Of a stretch of DNA of 64,000 nt, positions 46,993-59,769 are shown in pieces. The notes below the pieces were generated by a model. That model did no database searches. It was not told the DNA's origin and saw only the letters and a program-made list of their open reading frames with translations. A program made the position numbers and the translations under genes. Source of the DNA: Saksenaea vasiformis B4078 (Eukaryota; Mucoromycota; Mucoromycetes; Mucorales; Saksenaeaceae). The first letter of the stretch is position 1. Each line of letters starts with the position of its first letter. The stretch lies in assembly GCA_000697055.1 (NCBI GenBank), contig JNDT01002051.1:1-64000 (forward strand). Reading direction: 5' to 3'.

Positions 46993-48459
46993 CTATAAGG
47001 TTTGGCAGTATTTATGTGCCGTGTTGGTATATATAATTTTTGAATTTTCGAAGCCATTGAATCTGGTACGCACACATATGGTGTAAGCTCCCATACTTTT
47101 CCAAACTAACCAGTCGCCGACGTTCATCACCGGAAGTAAGGCTTTCTTCGTCAGGCAGTCTCCAGAGTCACAAGTAGGGCCCCATACAGTGGTGATATGG
47201 ACCTTCTCATTGTGGTCTCGGTTGTACAAGAAGACACCATCCTTCATTAACACTAAAAACGGGTAAGTGGGTCGGATAAGTTCGCAATTATCATCTGACC
47301 TTCAGGCTGTAAGATCGGCAGTTTGAATTTGATATTTCCAAACGATCCATGAATTCCGTCGTTGACAAAGTCTATGATTATGTTTCAGTAACACAGGCCA
47401 CATTATCTACGCGGAGATATTCACAGTTATAGCTTCTCGGCTCAGAGTCGATAACTTTTCGACCAACAACATTGAGGCAAAGAGTAAACGCTGTGCTAAC
47501 AAAAAATCGACCTGGTTCCGCAATTACTTTCACGTTAGATGGAAATAGCTTGTCTACTGCTGGGCCAAGTAAGGAAGCAGAGCTCTCAAAACTTGTATGA
47601 ATCTTCAAGTCCTCGGTAGGAAACCCGCCACCAACGTCTAAAAAGGAAAACGTAAAACCTAATGATTCGGCGAGGTCGAACACCGCTCGTGAACTCTCCA
47701 GTGCTTCCACGTACGCGCTTCCATCCATACAACAAGAGCCAACGTGGAAGCTATAGACTTAGCGTTAACAAAGTTATTTCTTTTTCAAGTTTCTGTAGTT
47801 ACCTAACACCAATAACATTTAGCCTAAGAGCTTTTGCCTCCTTTAGCAGAGCCTCGCATTCAGTTAATTGCGCGCCAAACTTGACTGCCATTGAGTACAA
47901 GGACTTCGAATCATCAACGGATATTCGTAACACAAGTTCTGCTTGTGGACAATACAGCTTGATCTTGTGCATCTCGTCTATGTTATCGAATGTCATCTTA
48001 TGAACTCTATGGAGCGCCGCAAATCGGAGATGAGAAGGAGCTTTGCATGTGTTAGCATAGATAATGCGCTCCGGCGCAACACCATAGCTTAGGACTTGTG
48101 AAATCTCTGTTTGGCTGGCACAATCAAATCCTGCACCGAGAGACGCCAGTAGTTTGACAATCTGTGGATCTGGGTTTGCTTTGATAGCTAAGAAAACGAA
48201 GATAACCATTATTTTCCGACAGCATTGCTAATTTCATCTCACCATAAAACGGCTGTATGCGTGGAAGCTTAGATTCCCAATGAATATATTGCTTATAAAC
48301 TTCACCAAGGTCGGCCACAAAGAATCCATTATCACGATCTGTTGTAGATTCCAGTCCTTTTCTAATCGTTTCTTCAACAGAGCTTGTCAATACGGTTGTT
48401 TGCTCAACACATGCGTTTTCTATGATAGTGGAAGAAGTTAATTTCGAGACGTTGGGCAT
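46993..48459 (-). CDS. Ornithine decarboxylase, copy 2
   Basis: Exons: 48459-48243, 48187-47803, 47750-47425, 47371-47300, 47252-46993, giving 419 residues. Exons 2 and 3 have exactly the lengths (385 and 326) found in copies 1 and 3. PLP Lys75 is in YAIKANPDP, GGGFPTEDL and EPGRFF are present, and the active-site pair is Cys361-Asp362 in WGPTCD. The otherwise near-universal FHVGSGC block reads FHVGSCC here (Gly to Cys at residue 207), next to the PLP pocket, so activity could be altered. Its first exon is the shortest of the three. The reading frame is intact. Confidence 0.9.
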
Positions 48460-49279
48460 GATGGGGGACGATATTGTCGAGGACAGCAGTTTTCGATGGC
48501 AAGACCGTTCAAGATCTCATATTTATACAGACTTCTGGAATGAATGAAAAGGAGCTTCAAACTGATATAGATATGGATTGCCTAAATAGTGGGCTTTCTC
48601 CTTGAGCAGTTATCTCTCTGCTCATGTCCTTAATCGAGAGATTAACCGTGAGAACATTTGATTGGCAGCCGTTGATCTGGAGGCTATTGACATAAGCAAC
48701 GTGATTTCCTGCAAGGTCGTACAAAGTTTTTCAGATATTGCTGCCTCTATCACTTGACATTATTGTATGCAAGATACTACAAAATCGATAGCTACGGTCC
48801 GTATGAAGCACAAAATTTATCAGAAAGATAGTCCTTGTCTATCGATGTAGTTTGAAGGTATGAATCATGCTTACACAAGTCCTTTTTAGAGACCGCCGTT
48901 GAGTTACTTTAAGTATCGGTAGTATCCTAGAAAAGGAAGAACGATGACTCGGCCGAAATTTTCAGACTTCCTGAACACATTGAGAGACCTTTCTCAGGAA
49001 CAAATGCCTCATGATGGATTTCATTTGCCTGTCACCTTAGAGTGCCGTTGAATATCGTTACAGAGTAAATTCTTACAGTGTTGTTAGCTAACGTATGACG
49101 ACGTATTCTGTGGCGGCTTCGTATCTCATCTGTGTACTTATCGTGTAACAATTCGTAAGCACAAATCCAACACATGCAGTCTCTTGGTCAAAGATAAGAT
49201 CGATTTATGTAAAAGAAAAAAGTATGAAATTTGAACAAGCCATATGCATATGTGTGTGACTTATTGATCCTGTACAATT
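48460..49279. other. Intergenic region between ODC copies 2 and 3
   Basis: It holds the promoter of copy 2 and the 3' flank of copy 3. No gene was seen. Confidence 0.5.
48520..48527 (-). promoter_or_regulatory. TATA box of ODC copy 2
   Basis: TATAAATA on the minus strand, 61 bases before the start codon, matching the position in the sister genes. Confidence 0.55.
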
Positions 49280-50802
49280 TTATAAGCCATTTGGTTTGGC
49301 TGGCAGTTGCTGATAGTTTTCGGAAGCAGTGTTTGTGTACACAATCTTTGGATTCTTGAAGCCATTGAATTCTGTACATACTGACACTGTGTAGGAGCCC
49401 ATCCCCTTCCAGACTAACCAGTCGCCAATATTCATGATGGGAAGCAATGCCTTTTTTGTCAAGCAGTCGTAGGGGTCACAAGTTGGCCCCCAAACCGTAG
49501 ACGTGTAGACAGTCTCACCATGCTCCTTGTTGTATAGAAATTTACCGTCCTTGATTAAAACTGTAAAATAGTTCTGTGGATTAGTACCCGTTTTCTAAGG
49601 CAACGATTTTTCTTTACCTTCGGGCTCAAGTACAGGGAAGTTGAATGTGATGTTCGAGAACGATCCATAAATACCGTCATTCACGAAATCTATGACGAAG
49701 TTGAGCCCAATGTTTGTATCACCAGAAGAACTTACAGCTATAGTGATTCTCGCTTGCGTTGATGGGCTTCCGGCCGATAATGTTCAGGCAGATGGTGTAA
49801 GCGGTAGCCACGAAGAATCGTCCTGGTTCTGCAATGACCTCAACTTCGGGCGGGAACTCCTTATCTACAGCGGGTCCAAGTACAGCAGCTGAACCCTCAA
49901 AGTCCATGCTGATCTGCAAGTCATCGGTGGGAAATCCACCGCCGACATCCAGGAAGGAAAACTTGAATCCCAATGTCTTTCCGAGATCAAATACTTTTCT
50001 GGCTCGATCTACCGCATCTGCATACGCACCTTCGTCGGTGCATCCAGTGCCGACATGGAAGCTGCAAACACAATGAGATACCAGTTCCCTCCGAAAAAAA
50101 AAGCATCTACCTGACACCAATTACGTTTAATCCTAGACCTTTCGCTGTTTCTAACAGTCCCTCGCTATCTGCCAGCGATGCACCGAACTTCACACCCATT
50201 GCTTGCAACGCCCGTGAGTCATCAACCAGGATGCGTAGTACGAGCTCGGCTTCTGGACAATGTTTCTTGATCTTGTGAAGTTCATCCGCGTTATCAAATG
50301 TCATCTTGTAAACCTTGTTAAGTGCTGCAAAGCGAAGGTGGGACGGTTCTTTGCAAGTGTTGGCATAAATGATGCGCTCGGGTTCAACGCCGTAGCTCAG
50401 TACTTGTGCGATCTCCGTCTGACTAGCGCAATCAAAGCCTGTGCCTAGAGATGCCAGCAGCTTGACGACGTGCGGATCTGGGTTTGCCTTGATTGCTATA
50501 AAGAAAACGCGTTATTAAGTGGGTAATAATAATGTGAGGGAGATTCAACCATAGAAGGGCCTGATTCGTGGAAGTTGAGATTTCCAACGAACATATTGTC
50601 TGTACACTTCACCCAGGTCAGCGACAAAGAAACCATCATGACGATCAGTCATAGAATCGATCTTCCGCCTAATCGTTTCCTCGACAGAAGTAGAGAGGAC
50701 TGCAGCATCTTCAAAGCGATTATTTTCGAACGCAGCCACAGCTGATAACTTAGCAACGTTGGAGGTGATAGGAGTATTGGAAGTTTTAACAACAGGAGCC
50801 AT
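49280..50802 (-). CDS. Ornithine decarboxylase, copy 3
   Basis: Exons: 50802-50550, 50495-50111, 50061-49736, 49689-49618, 49560-49280, giving 438 residues. PLP Lys87 lies in YAIKANPDP, the FHVGTGC and GGGFPTDDL blocks are intact, and Cys373-Asp374 is in WGPTCD. It is closer to copy 2 than to copy 1 by eye, and it has the most canonical motifs of the three, so it may be the main housekeeping enzyme. The C-terminus ends a few residues past the YTNTAS segment and shows no obvious PEST tail. The start is favoured by a TATA box 72 bases upstream. Confidence 0.92.
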
Positions 50803-53800
50803 TGGAGGAGATACTATGACAGTAAAGCACTAACAGACGAGAAGCGAGGAGAAGAACGCCTCTTCATATCGGTTATTTATACGGCTTTGGACCAGGAGGT
50901 GAAGCTGTCGTAGGACAGATGCCTTGTTACAGAAGAGAGATAATACAGATATTGTGACTGGAGTTTCCCATCTACCTGATGGACGCAAGTTTTAACTTTT
51001 AGCCGAGCCGATCTTCTCCCAAACTTGGGTGGCAGTCGTGGGAGCATACGATCAAAATATGGGAATATCCAGTTTGAAATATGGCGTATTGGCGTTTATT
51101 CCTAGTAGCGCCCTCTGCAAGCACGCTCAAAAGTTATACTATTACATCATCGTAATGCTTGCACACTGTTCTAGGTCTACTTCAGCGACAAACGGAAATT
51201 TGTTTCAAAATTGACAGCACCGCATTGGTCGTCAATTGTTTCCGTGGCGTGCTACTGTCAATAAATCTCTGTTTCACCATCGTCATCCCCTTCAGCCTGC
51301 CCACACGCACATAGCTTCCATACAACAACCATTTACGCGTGTTCCCCGGGACTTTGCTTAAATAGGCAAACCCGAAGAGGTGCAGACTCATCCCCTTTAT
51401 TTTCTTTCCTGAATCATGACCGTTCCAATGTGCGCTAACGGAACTGTCACATAACTGCAAAACCTATCCTTACAGATTTCGAGACATTTTTGCAAATGAT
51501 TGCATGGTGCGCGTTTTAATTGCTCTTGTGCAACAATCATCTTACGCCGCAGCTTGTGCATGAGAACGCTGCAGGCATTTAAAGTTATCGTTCAGCCCGC
51601 AGGCGACATGCGCATAATAACCGACCAATCTTATCCTGAGCCGAACTCTAGATATCTTTTATCAGTGTATCTACAATGCTAGATTATCGTGATAAAGGTT
51701 ATAAGACACCCTGAACTATAGTTAGTTGAGCTAACACAAACAGAAAAAAGCTCAAAACAAACAAATTAACCAAAAAAGAAAATAATCAGTTAAACGCCGA
51801 CTACAGCACTAATTATGTCTGTGCACTGTCAAATAAAGCAACCTATGATGACTAGATTCATGAAAGATTATCACGATCTCTATGAACTTGTTGCGTACTA
51901 TCCAAACTAAGCTTTTGACTGAATCACTTGGCGTAAACCTCGTTGATGTCGGCGCAAAAAAAATTGTGACATTTTGTGGTATGGGATTTTTCTGCGTTTT
52001 CCAACAGGACGTGACAAACTGTTCTGTTTACTACGCGCCACAAATCCTTCTACTCTCTGGAATACTGGAGCGCAAAGAGACGTGGAATTTCTGATGGCAT
52101 TGGTTGCGATGCAATGTGCTGGCGCCCGACACATGCAGTACTTCGCAGTTCTACAAGTTTTCCGGCGATTTAGTTCGAGTTTTCTAAGTGTCGTAATTTA
52201 TTTCTTTTAAAGGACATCATTTCACCATCAGGATTAAACTGGTGAGGACATCAACAATGCTGTAGCTCCTTCCAAAAGCGTGAATCTCCCGGTGTTTTAG
52301 CTGGGACGTTTGGAGTCCAACTGCTTTCCATTCTCAAGCAAACTGTTCCACTTGCACGAAACTAAACGCGTCCCAGCAGTTTGGAGGATTTCATATCTAC
52401 AAAAGAAGCTGTCAACCTATTGATCGCCCTGTGCCGAAGTTTCGTATGGTACTGTGCGAACAGCACTGACGGTGCCCGAGGAGCGAAATTTCAGGTCATT
52501 GGTTGTAAGCTCTATTTGGGGACCACGTTGATGAGGGAGAAGGAGACAAACTTCACTAAGACGCCTGAATAGTTTCGGTTGCTTGGACAGACAACTCATA
52601 GACGCTCCATCAACTGCCGGGATCTTTGAATCTATGCGTATGCTATTATTCTATCTTGCCGCGCACGCCGATGTACCCGGAGTGGATGGACCTGGGACAG
52701 CTTTGCGTTGTATTCCCAGCCGGAAAATCGTCCCGTAGTAGCAACAATGCGGGTATGACCCGACTGTGTTCCCGGAAATGATGATTGCGAGGGTACCAAA
52801 CTCGACGACAACAATAATACCTTACGTGGGACGATTTGTGAATACTATCTGAGGATAGAGGACTAGTGAAGCTTTGCGACTGACTCTGACAGCTGTCGAG
52901 TAGTTAGCGATTCGTGCATCGTCTATCAATCTCAGATTTTTGTATCCAGAGAAAAAAAAAAGCCTAAGAACGCTATGTGGCACGTCTTCCTTCTTATGAA
53001 GCCATGCCAGGGGTTTGGTTTGGATTGTTGATTAAAGCGTGACACATGGACACAAGAGATGTTACGCAATCGAGTAATCTAGTGGTCAGACCAGTTTCCA
53101 TAGATCCACAATCCACCAATCGGCAACGCCAAAAGACTCATCCATGCCCATACACAATTTTGCAGGCGCCAATAAAGAATAACAACTGCTCTCCATGTGT
53201 CCCTGCTCCTGTCACTTCAATTCCTTACCAGGAAGACAAACAAGAAAGAAGAAATATTATTCCGGAAGTCGTCAGAATTGCTGCACATCGGAGATATGTC
53301 TGGGTCTCGCATACTTCCGTTCACCTTATTTCAGACATATCTCTCATGACCAACGAACAGGGTTTTCAAAAAATAAGTGCGACAACACAATGATGGTTGT
53401 TTTGGTTCGTTGTTTGTATGTAAAAAGAAGGCTGCGCGAGAAGGATGTGACTATGCTCTACAGGCAACATAACGTTGGCAAGCTGCCTAGTTCTCTCAAA
53501 CACTAGCTAAGATTTGCTGTTCCGTAAGAGATGCGTTTGTAAATACATATCATTTCTTCTAACTTAGGCAAACGCACTTTTACCTATGATGTGCAGCCTT
53601 ATTTTTCTTTTCTACAGAGCGGTGTCGAAGTTCGATATTCTTTTATTGTTTACGATTATGAGTATCTTTCGATTTTTTTGCTCACGGAGGGCAAACATGT
53701 TTCGAGAGACATAGGACGTCGGGGAATAATACAAGAAAAGGACTCTCCGTTGATGACAAATATTGGAGAGGGAGTGTTGTACCGAATCGCTTTAAATTTT

Positions 53801-55582
53801 TTTGTTGCGGCGGTGCTTAAACAGATCCGCCGTGCACAAAAATAGCACTTATCTCAGTTTGGTACTGTTCATCAACCTGCTAACAAGCCTGGGTGCTGTA
53901 GCAAAAGTTGTGTCGCCCTTTGAAAGTAGTCTCATTCTGCAGGGAAGATTTAACACACCATGTTGTCGTTAAGTTTCTGCAAAATTCTCTTGTTTCTCAA
54001 TGCTTCACGATTGCAGGAACATGGGTTCAATTTCTTATACGAGTATGGGCAAGAAAACGGTTCCACAATAATGGTAGGTCTGAACCCATGGATTGTTTTG
54101 TTACTAGAGCAGTACACTCTTAAAACGGTTCGTTCAATTGAAAGAAAAGGGAGAAAAGCCTGCAGTGTGATCGTCTCGGGATAACGCGACCTCGAGAAGA
54201 AGCTTCCGATTATGAGAGAAATAATGGCAGAAACGGACTTGTACCTTAACTTTCAAAGCAAAGAAAGAATCCTCAAAAGAGGTGAAATTTCATGTGTGCG
54301 CGGCTCGTAGGTAAGAGAGCAATAGGAGTGTACCCAGTAGTGAGGGACGAAAAAGAAGGGTCGTAGTTGCATTGCGGCGAGAGCAAAGGAAACGTCTATT
54401 ACAAGTTTTGTTGATCGAATCCCTCTGTTGTTTCTGCAGTTCCAACCAGACAATAAAAGTTACAATTATACCAGGTGCAGTGTGTCTCCGGTTTGATTGA
54501 AGTCATTTTAAGGATACCTGAGCCTGTATGAAAGCGGGGTGTTTGGATAGCATTCAAAATATGTGAGCGCTGTTACTATCATGAAGCGTTATATTAACTT
54601 CTTGAAGGACACGTGGGATGAAATGTACAGTGACTGCAAGTGAGATGACATTACTTCGTCATGATTAATAATCCCATCCCAATCTGGAGAGGTACTGAAG
54701 CAAAATTTTTCTTGCTTTGATTCTTCCTATAAGACATATGATACATATATATATAATATCGGAGGAGGAATGCTACATTTTACACAAAAAGAGACCGCAC
54801 AAACATATCGCTTTTGGATATACTTCGTATAGTGAAGCCGCTTGTATCTAGTCAGGATCGATAAAATGAACAACCCATCTGGAATTATGCCTTTTCGCCC
54901 AACTGGGTTAATCAAGTAATGTGGGTCAGACTATTACGCCATTAAAGCTTTTACACGGTTACGATAACTTGCAAAGGTGCTGAAATATCTTCTCATCGTC
55001 TCGTTATACAGAATCCAAACAAGGAAGATCGCGTTATCGGGGCGGTAATAGTGACTAAATTTATTCATGAGGGTAGGGTTAAGGAGCAAATGCAGCTTGG
55101 CGAGAACAGGTATATACATGAACAAGCACCTGGATATTGAAGCAAGCTTGCTTGTTACATATACTGAGCTTTAAATGCGCTTGCATATGGAAGGAGTATC
55201 GGAAGACGAACACTTTTTACCGCTATTCTTCAAGAACAAAAAAGTGACCACTTTGTGGGTTGACAGTAAACGCATGGACGCTGATTTTGTCAGTTAGCCT
55301 TTATACAAGCACGATGACCAGGCTAAACGGCGTGAAAGGTAATTTCGTGTGATTTAATCAGATGCCATTTCAGAGAAAGACAGATTTTATTGGCATCTAA
55401 TACGTCAAGGACGTGATTATGACGATACAGGTAATGTAGCGGAAAAAAGACGATGGTTCCGTCCCGTTAAAGCGAAAAAAAATGTGTTGATCGTGGTCCG
55501 ATCGGTTATAGATATTTTTTGAACCCCACAGAGATAAGCAGAAATTTGATGGCGCACACGGACGTACAGCAGAGAACTGTTT
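50803..55582. other. Long gene-poor region
   Basis: Many short open frames on both strands (for example 51182-51460 minus, 53046-53393 plus, 53591-53845 plus and 53960-54184 plus) show no family motif. Frames overlap one another without a consistent splice model. No tRNA or array was found. The left end contains the ODC copy 3 promoter. Confidence 0.35.
50874..50881 (-). promoter_or_regulatory. TATA box of ODC copy 3
   Basis: TATAAATA on the minus strand, 72 bases before the start codon. Confidence 0.55.
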
Positions 55583-56229
55583 TATCAGATCCTTTTTTTA
55601 TTTATTTATTTATACGTATTTTAAGGGTGAAACCTTCTGTTAGCAATATAAAAAAAAGATCTGATAATCGCTAAAGTGATGATTGGATGGAAACCAACAT
55701 CTGATACCCTTTTTAGTCATATGGAACGTTTGGATCGTGTAACCCTTCTTGATGATCATTGGTGTTGCGTTAGGAGATTGCATTCGTTCTACAGAACCCG
55801 GGACTCTCGTCCTCGCTTGCTCAAAAAATTTTTTTTATTTATCAGATCGTTTTTCTATCACGCCATCCTTTTCTCTTTTTACGACGCCTCCAGACACACA
55901 AGCTAATTATTTCCATAGATCCCTATTTCTGCACGCTTTCTGACGTGTATACCTTTTATGCTACGAAATTACGTTATTCCTTTCTATACTAGATGGGATG
56001 ACAAGCCATTTATCAGATCGTTTAAATTTTTGAGCTCAGAGAGTCTAGAAGACGCAGGCTGGGTCACACTGGGCATTTTAGCATGAGTCATATCATCCGA
56101 CTCTAGGCTATCGGATATTCAATCTGTCTATTAGATCTGATAAAAGTTTCTTTCGGCCTATATTGCCGCTTCACGGAGTACAGCCATCTGATAATAATTT
56201 TTTTTTACGCTTTCCCACACGATCTGATA
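55583..56229. promoter_or_regulatory. Cluster of eight GATA-palindrome sites
   Basis: The octamer ATCTGATA (either strand) occurs at 55583, 55661, 55699, 55840, 56011, 56135, 56186 and 56222. Six of the eight continue as ATCTGATAA, matching ATCWGATAA, the consensus for fungal iron-responsive GATA repressors (SreA/Fep1/Urbs1 type). Chance expectation on both strands over 650 bases is about 0.02 sites. The cluster ends 125 bases before the PPR start codon and 44 before its TATA box. The regulated gene and the factor are inferred. Confidence 0.65.
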
Positions 56230-56239
56230 TGTTTCTATT

Positions 56240-56280
56240 CAATGATTGGCTTCGCATATTCATCGTGAGCTCTATAAAAA
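56240..56280 (+). promoter_or_regulatory. Core promoter of the PPR gene (CCAAT and TATA boxes)
   Basis: GATTGGC (inverted CCAAT) lies near 56244, and TATAAAAA at 56273-56280, about 74-81 bases before the ATG at 56354. The nearest GATA palindrome is immediately upstream. Confidence 0.5.
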
Positions 56281-56353
56281 GGATCACATTTAATCTTTTT
56301 CTCATCTTGCTGCTGCTTCCTCCCCCTGCTCTCATATAACTTACAACACAAAC

Positions 56354-59300
56354 ATGCATACATCAACCGTTACCATGACTGCCCCCAAGAAAATTCATTC
56401 CACACCCACCGTTCTTCTCGCACCTGTTTCATCTCGATCCTCATCATATACTAAGCTTCGTCGACTTTCTAGCCATAAAAACACTCACACAACTCACATC
56501 ACCTCGTCCTCATCATCATCATCATCATCATCACCCTCACAACCTATCATCCTCCCTCTTCAACCAAACAACGACATGCCTTCCGATTTAATTACACCAC
56601 CACCTTCACCAAAAGCACAGCCGTTGGATGTCGTTGCGAATGAGCGAATCTTGGCTGCCAAGCGCGACGGGATTCTCAAGAATGTGATGGCAGAATATCT
56701 CGCCTTGAAGAAGGAAGGCATCTTGCTGACTCATCATACCTATAATCTCATCTTCGAGGCTTTTTCTGGTCTTCGACGCGAAGGAACTCCCCTCGCTCAG
56801 ATGCTGAAAGGTAAATATATATATATAACACAGTAAAGACAGGGATAACTAACTGTTCTACCTAGTCTACGAAGAAATGCTTCGAACTCAGGTTCAACCA
56901 ACCGGTTCTACATATACCATCTTAATCCGTACTCTTTGCAAGCGCGACGTTGAAGTTCAAAAGGTCGTGGCTATGCTGAAGCGGCAATCGGCCCGATCCG
57001 GGAAACAGACCAAGACAAACGACATTGCGGTGTTGGAAGCTGAAGAAAACTTGGCTAGGGCCCTTGCTATTTTTGACTGCGCCGTTGCCGAGGATTTGGT
57101 GCAAGAATTCGACGTCGATCTGCTCAACCAGCTTCTGCGTGTACTTTCTCACTATGGAAACACCGTGGATTCTCTACATATTTACGAGCAGTTGTGCAAG
57201 CACTCCCGCCCAACTTCTGCAACTTTTGCGGCTCTGATCAATCTGTTTGGTCGTGCAGGTGATCTGGATTCCGCCAGAAAGTATTTTGACGAATATGTCA
57301 AGTTGAAGCCGTCCATGGCCACTCACGATGCCTCCTATGTCTACAACGCACTCGTCGACTCGCATCTCAAATGCAATCAGCTTGAAGGTGCACTCAAAAT
57401 CGTCGAACAAGATATGGTGGCGGACGGAATCAAACTGACTATCATTCCTTATAACTCCATCATCCGTCATTATTGTGCTCGTGGTCAGATGGCTGAGGCC
57501 AAACGGCTTGTTCAAGCGCTCCAGCCCCCTTTGCCCAGCCCCGACGCAAGCTCTTATGGTCCAATCCTCTCTGCCTACTGTCAAGCAAATGACTTTGAAG
57601 CAGCCACGGAGATGTACGAATCGCTGGTGAAAACGGATATCTCAAAGGCTTATGGAAATCTCGCCAACTATGCCTTGTTATGCTTGAGCAACCCCAGCAA
57701 TGACAAGGTCCTCGAGGTTGTGGAAGACATGCGTATGGCTGGCCTGGAGCCTGATGCCATTCTCTCCGAACGCATTGTCGTTCACTTTGCTCAGGCTAGC
57801 AAGATCCCTCAGGCTATCAGTGCGCTGCATACGGTCCTGGAAGCCATGTCTCCTCGAGCCGCTTCCAAGGGTGCCTCGCATCTCGTCAACGCGGCGCTAC
57901 AGGTGGCGCTTGCTTCCAAGCAATTGACACAGACGCTCGAGGTGGTGCGTGCTGTTACTCGTGTGGCTTCCATGTCGGCTCCATTGGCCCAGGCTCTGGT
58001 CGATTGCTTTGAGCCGGAACACGCTTTATCGCGTTCAGACTATCATCTATTGTATGAAGCGGCTTTGATTGTGCATGAACAAATCAAGTTTGGACCGTTT
58101 GTTATGAACGTGCTCAAGGATATGGGTGATGTTCAACTGGACGCTGATCTTGCTGGACGCGTTTTGCCTCATCTATCCGAGGTCGAAGCCCAGGCTTGGC
58201 AAGCCACTTTCCCAACGATGAATGAGGTACAGCACAAGCAGGAAGACACAAACATCGAATCGCGTGAAACTGGTGAGATCATGAAAGCGGTGATGCGCGC
58301 AAATTACGATGGAGCAGCAAAAATCCTTGATCGGATCCTCCAACGTCGTCTGATTCCTGAACCGGAGCCAATGCGGGACGCTATTGCCTTGGTTGGCAAG
58401 CAAGGGCACCTTGATCTGGCGCTTCGCATGTACAAGTCCTCCGTGGCTGCTTACAAGGATGTTCTCAAGTCCAAGGATCCCCAGCGCGCCGAGCGGGCAA
58501 TCTTCATGGCGACCAACAGCGTTCTGATTGGTTATGCACAACAAGGAGACATGGTCAGCGCCAAGCAGTACTACGAGAAAATCAAGGAGATGGGCCGGTA
58601 TCCAGATGGAAATGGCTACGCCAGTCTCTTGCTAGGAAGTGCCAAGTGCGCCACCGATGAAGCTACCGATGCATTGACTATTTACGACGAAGCTAAACGC
58701 CACGATGTCAAGCCGACAACGTTCTTTTATAATGTCGTCATCTCCAAGCTGGCCAAGGCTCGCAAACTTGAGCCTGCGCTTTGTCTGTTCGAGGAAATGC
58801 GTCACTTCAAGATTACGCCTAATGCAATTACGTATGGTGCTATTATTTCTGCTTGTGTCCGTGCTGGCTCTGAGTCCAACTGCCGCCGTCTTTTTGGTGA
58901 AATGCTGTCTTCTCCTTCGTACCAGCCTCGTGTGGGTCCGTTCAACAACATGATCCAGTTCTACGTTCGTCAACAGCCTGACCGCGAGCGCGCGCTCGAG
59001 TACTTTAGCGAGCTTCGTCGTCGTCAGATCAAGCCATCTGCTCACACGTACAAACTTCTGATGGAAGCTTATGCCACGATCGCCCCTTACGATATGCCAA
59101 CGGCCCACCGGATGCTTAGTGATATGGAGCGCCGTGACCGGTTGCGCCCGCAGGCCACGCATTACGCCACCCTGATTTACTCCTATGGCACCTTGCAGCG
59201 TGATGTTCAGAGCGCTGATCGTGTCTTTCAGGAAATGATCAAGTGTGTCATCGAACCGGATGAAGTCGTGTATCAAGCCATGTTCGACACACTCATTAGC

Positions 59301-59639
59301 AACAACCATCTCGGACGAGCAGAGAATCTCTACAAGAAAATGCTCAAGAGCATCAACAAGAGTAGCTCCCCCTACATCGAAAACCTGTTTATCCGTGGGT
59401 ATGGCCACAAGGGGCTTGTCAAAAAAGCGGAAGCGATGTTCAATGCCATGTCCGACGACAAGGTGCATGCCCAGCCAAATGCAGTGGTTCGGGAACCGAG
59501 CACCTATGAAGCCATGATTCGGGCGTATCTCCACAACAACATGTTACCACAGGCAAAGGAAATCTTTGAACGCATGGTCAAACGCGAATTCCCTGAAAAA
59601 GTCACTGCTGCCGCTGCTGAATTATTAGTAGTCGCATAA
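56354..59639 (+). CDS. Large pentatricopeptide-repeat (PPR) protein, probably mitochondrial
   Basis: Join(56354-56810, 56866-59639) gives 1,076 residues in phase. The N-terminus is basic and Ser/Thr-rich with almost no acidic residues, like a mitochondrial presequence. A Ser run (TCA repeats at 56510-56533) and a Pro-rich linker follow. From about residue 110 to 1,060 the protein is built of helical PPR units, for example TYTILIRTLCKR, YNALVDSHLK, YNSIIRHYCARG, YNVVISKLAKARK, TYGAIISACVRAG and TYEAMIRAYLHN. PPR proteins bind specific organellar RNAs for processing, stability or translation. Fungal members of this size include Pet309/Cya-5, but I cannot assign an orthologue. A second ATG (56375) is possible as start. 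Confidence 0.9.
56510..56533 (+). repeat. TCA trinucleotide repeat in the PPR coding region
   Basis: Eight consecutive TCA triplets encode most of a Ser run after the presequence. Length variation here would stay in frame. Confidence 0.8.
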
Positions 59640-59769
59640 ACCCAAACTGTATCCTTTATCTCTTGTAAATAAAAAACCAAAGATTGTATATAAAAATTGA
59701 CTATGGACGAACAATGGAGTGGGTATCTATTATTTTGGATGTGGGCGAAGAAAAATGTCTATGCTTAGT

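Noticed and set aside
57150..57160. CACTATGG as another MITE end
   Set aside because: It lies inside the PPR coding sequence and has no inverted partner within range.
58632..59534. 300-residue minus-strand frame
   Set aside because: It is a shadow of the PPR exon, which has clear repeat motifs on the plus strand.
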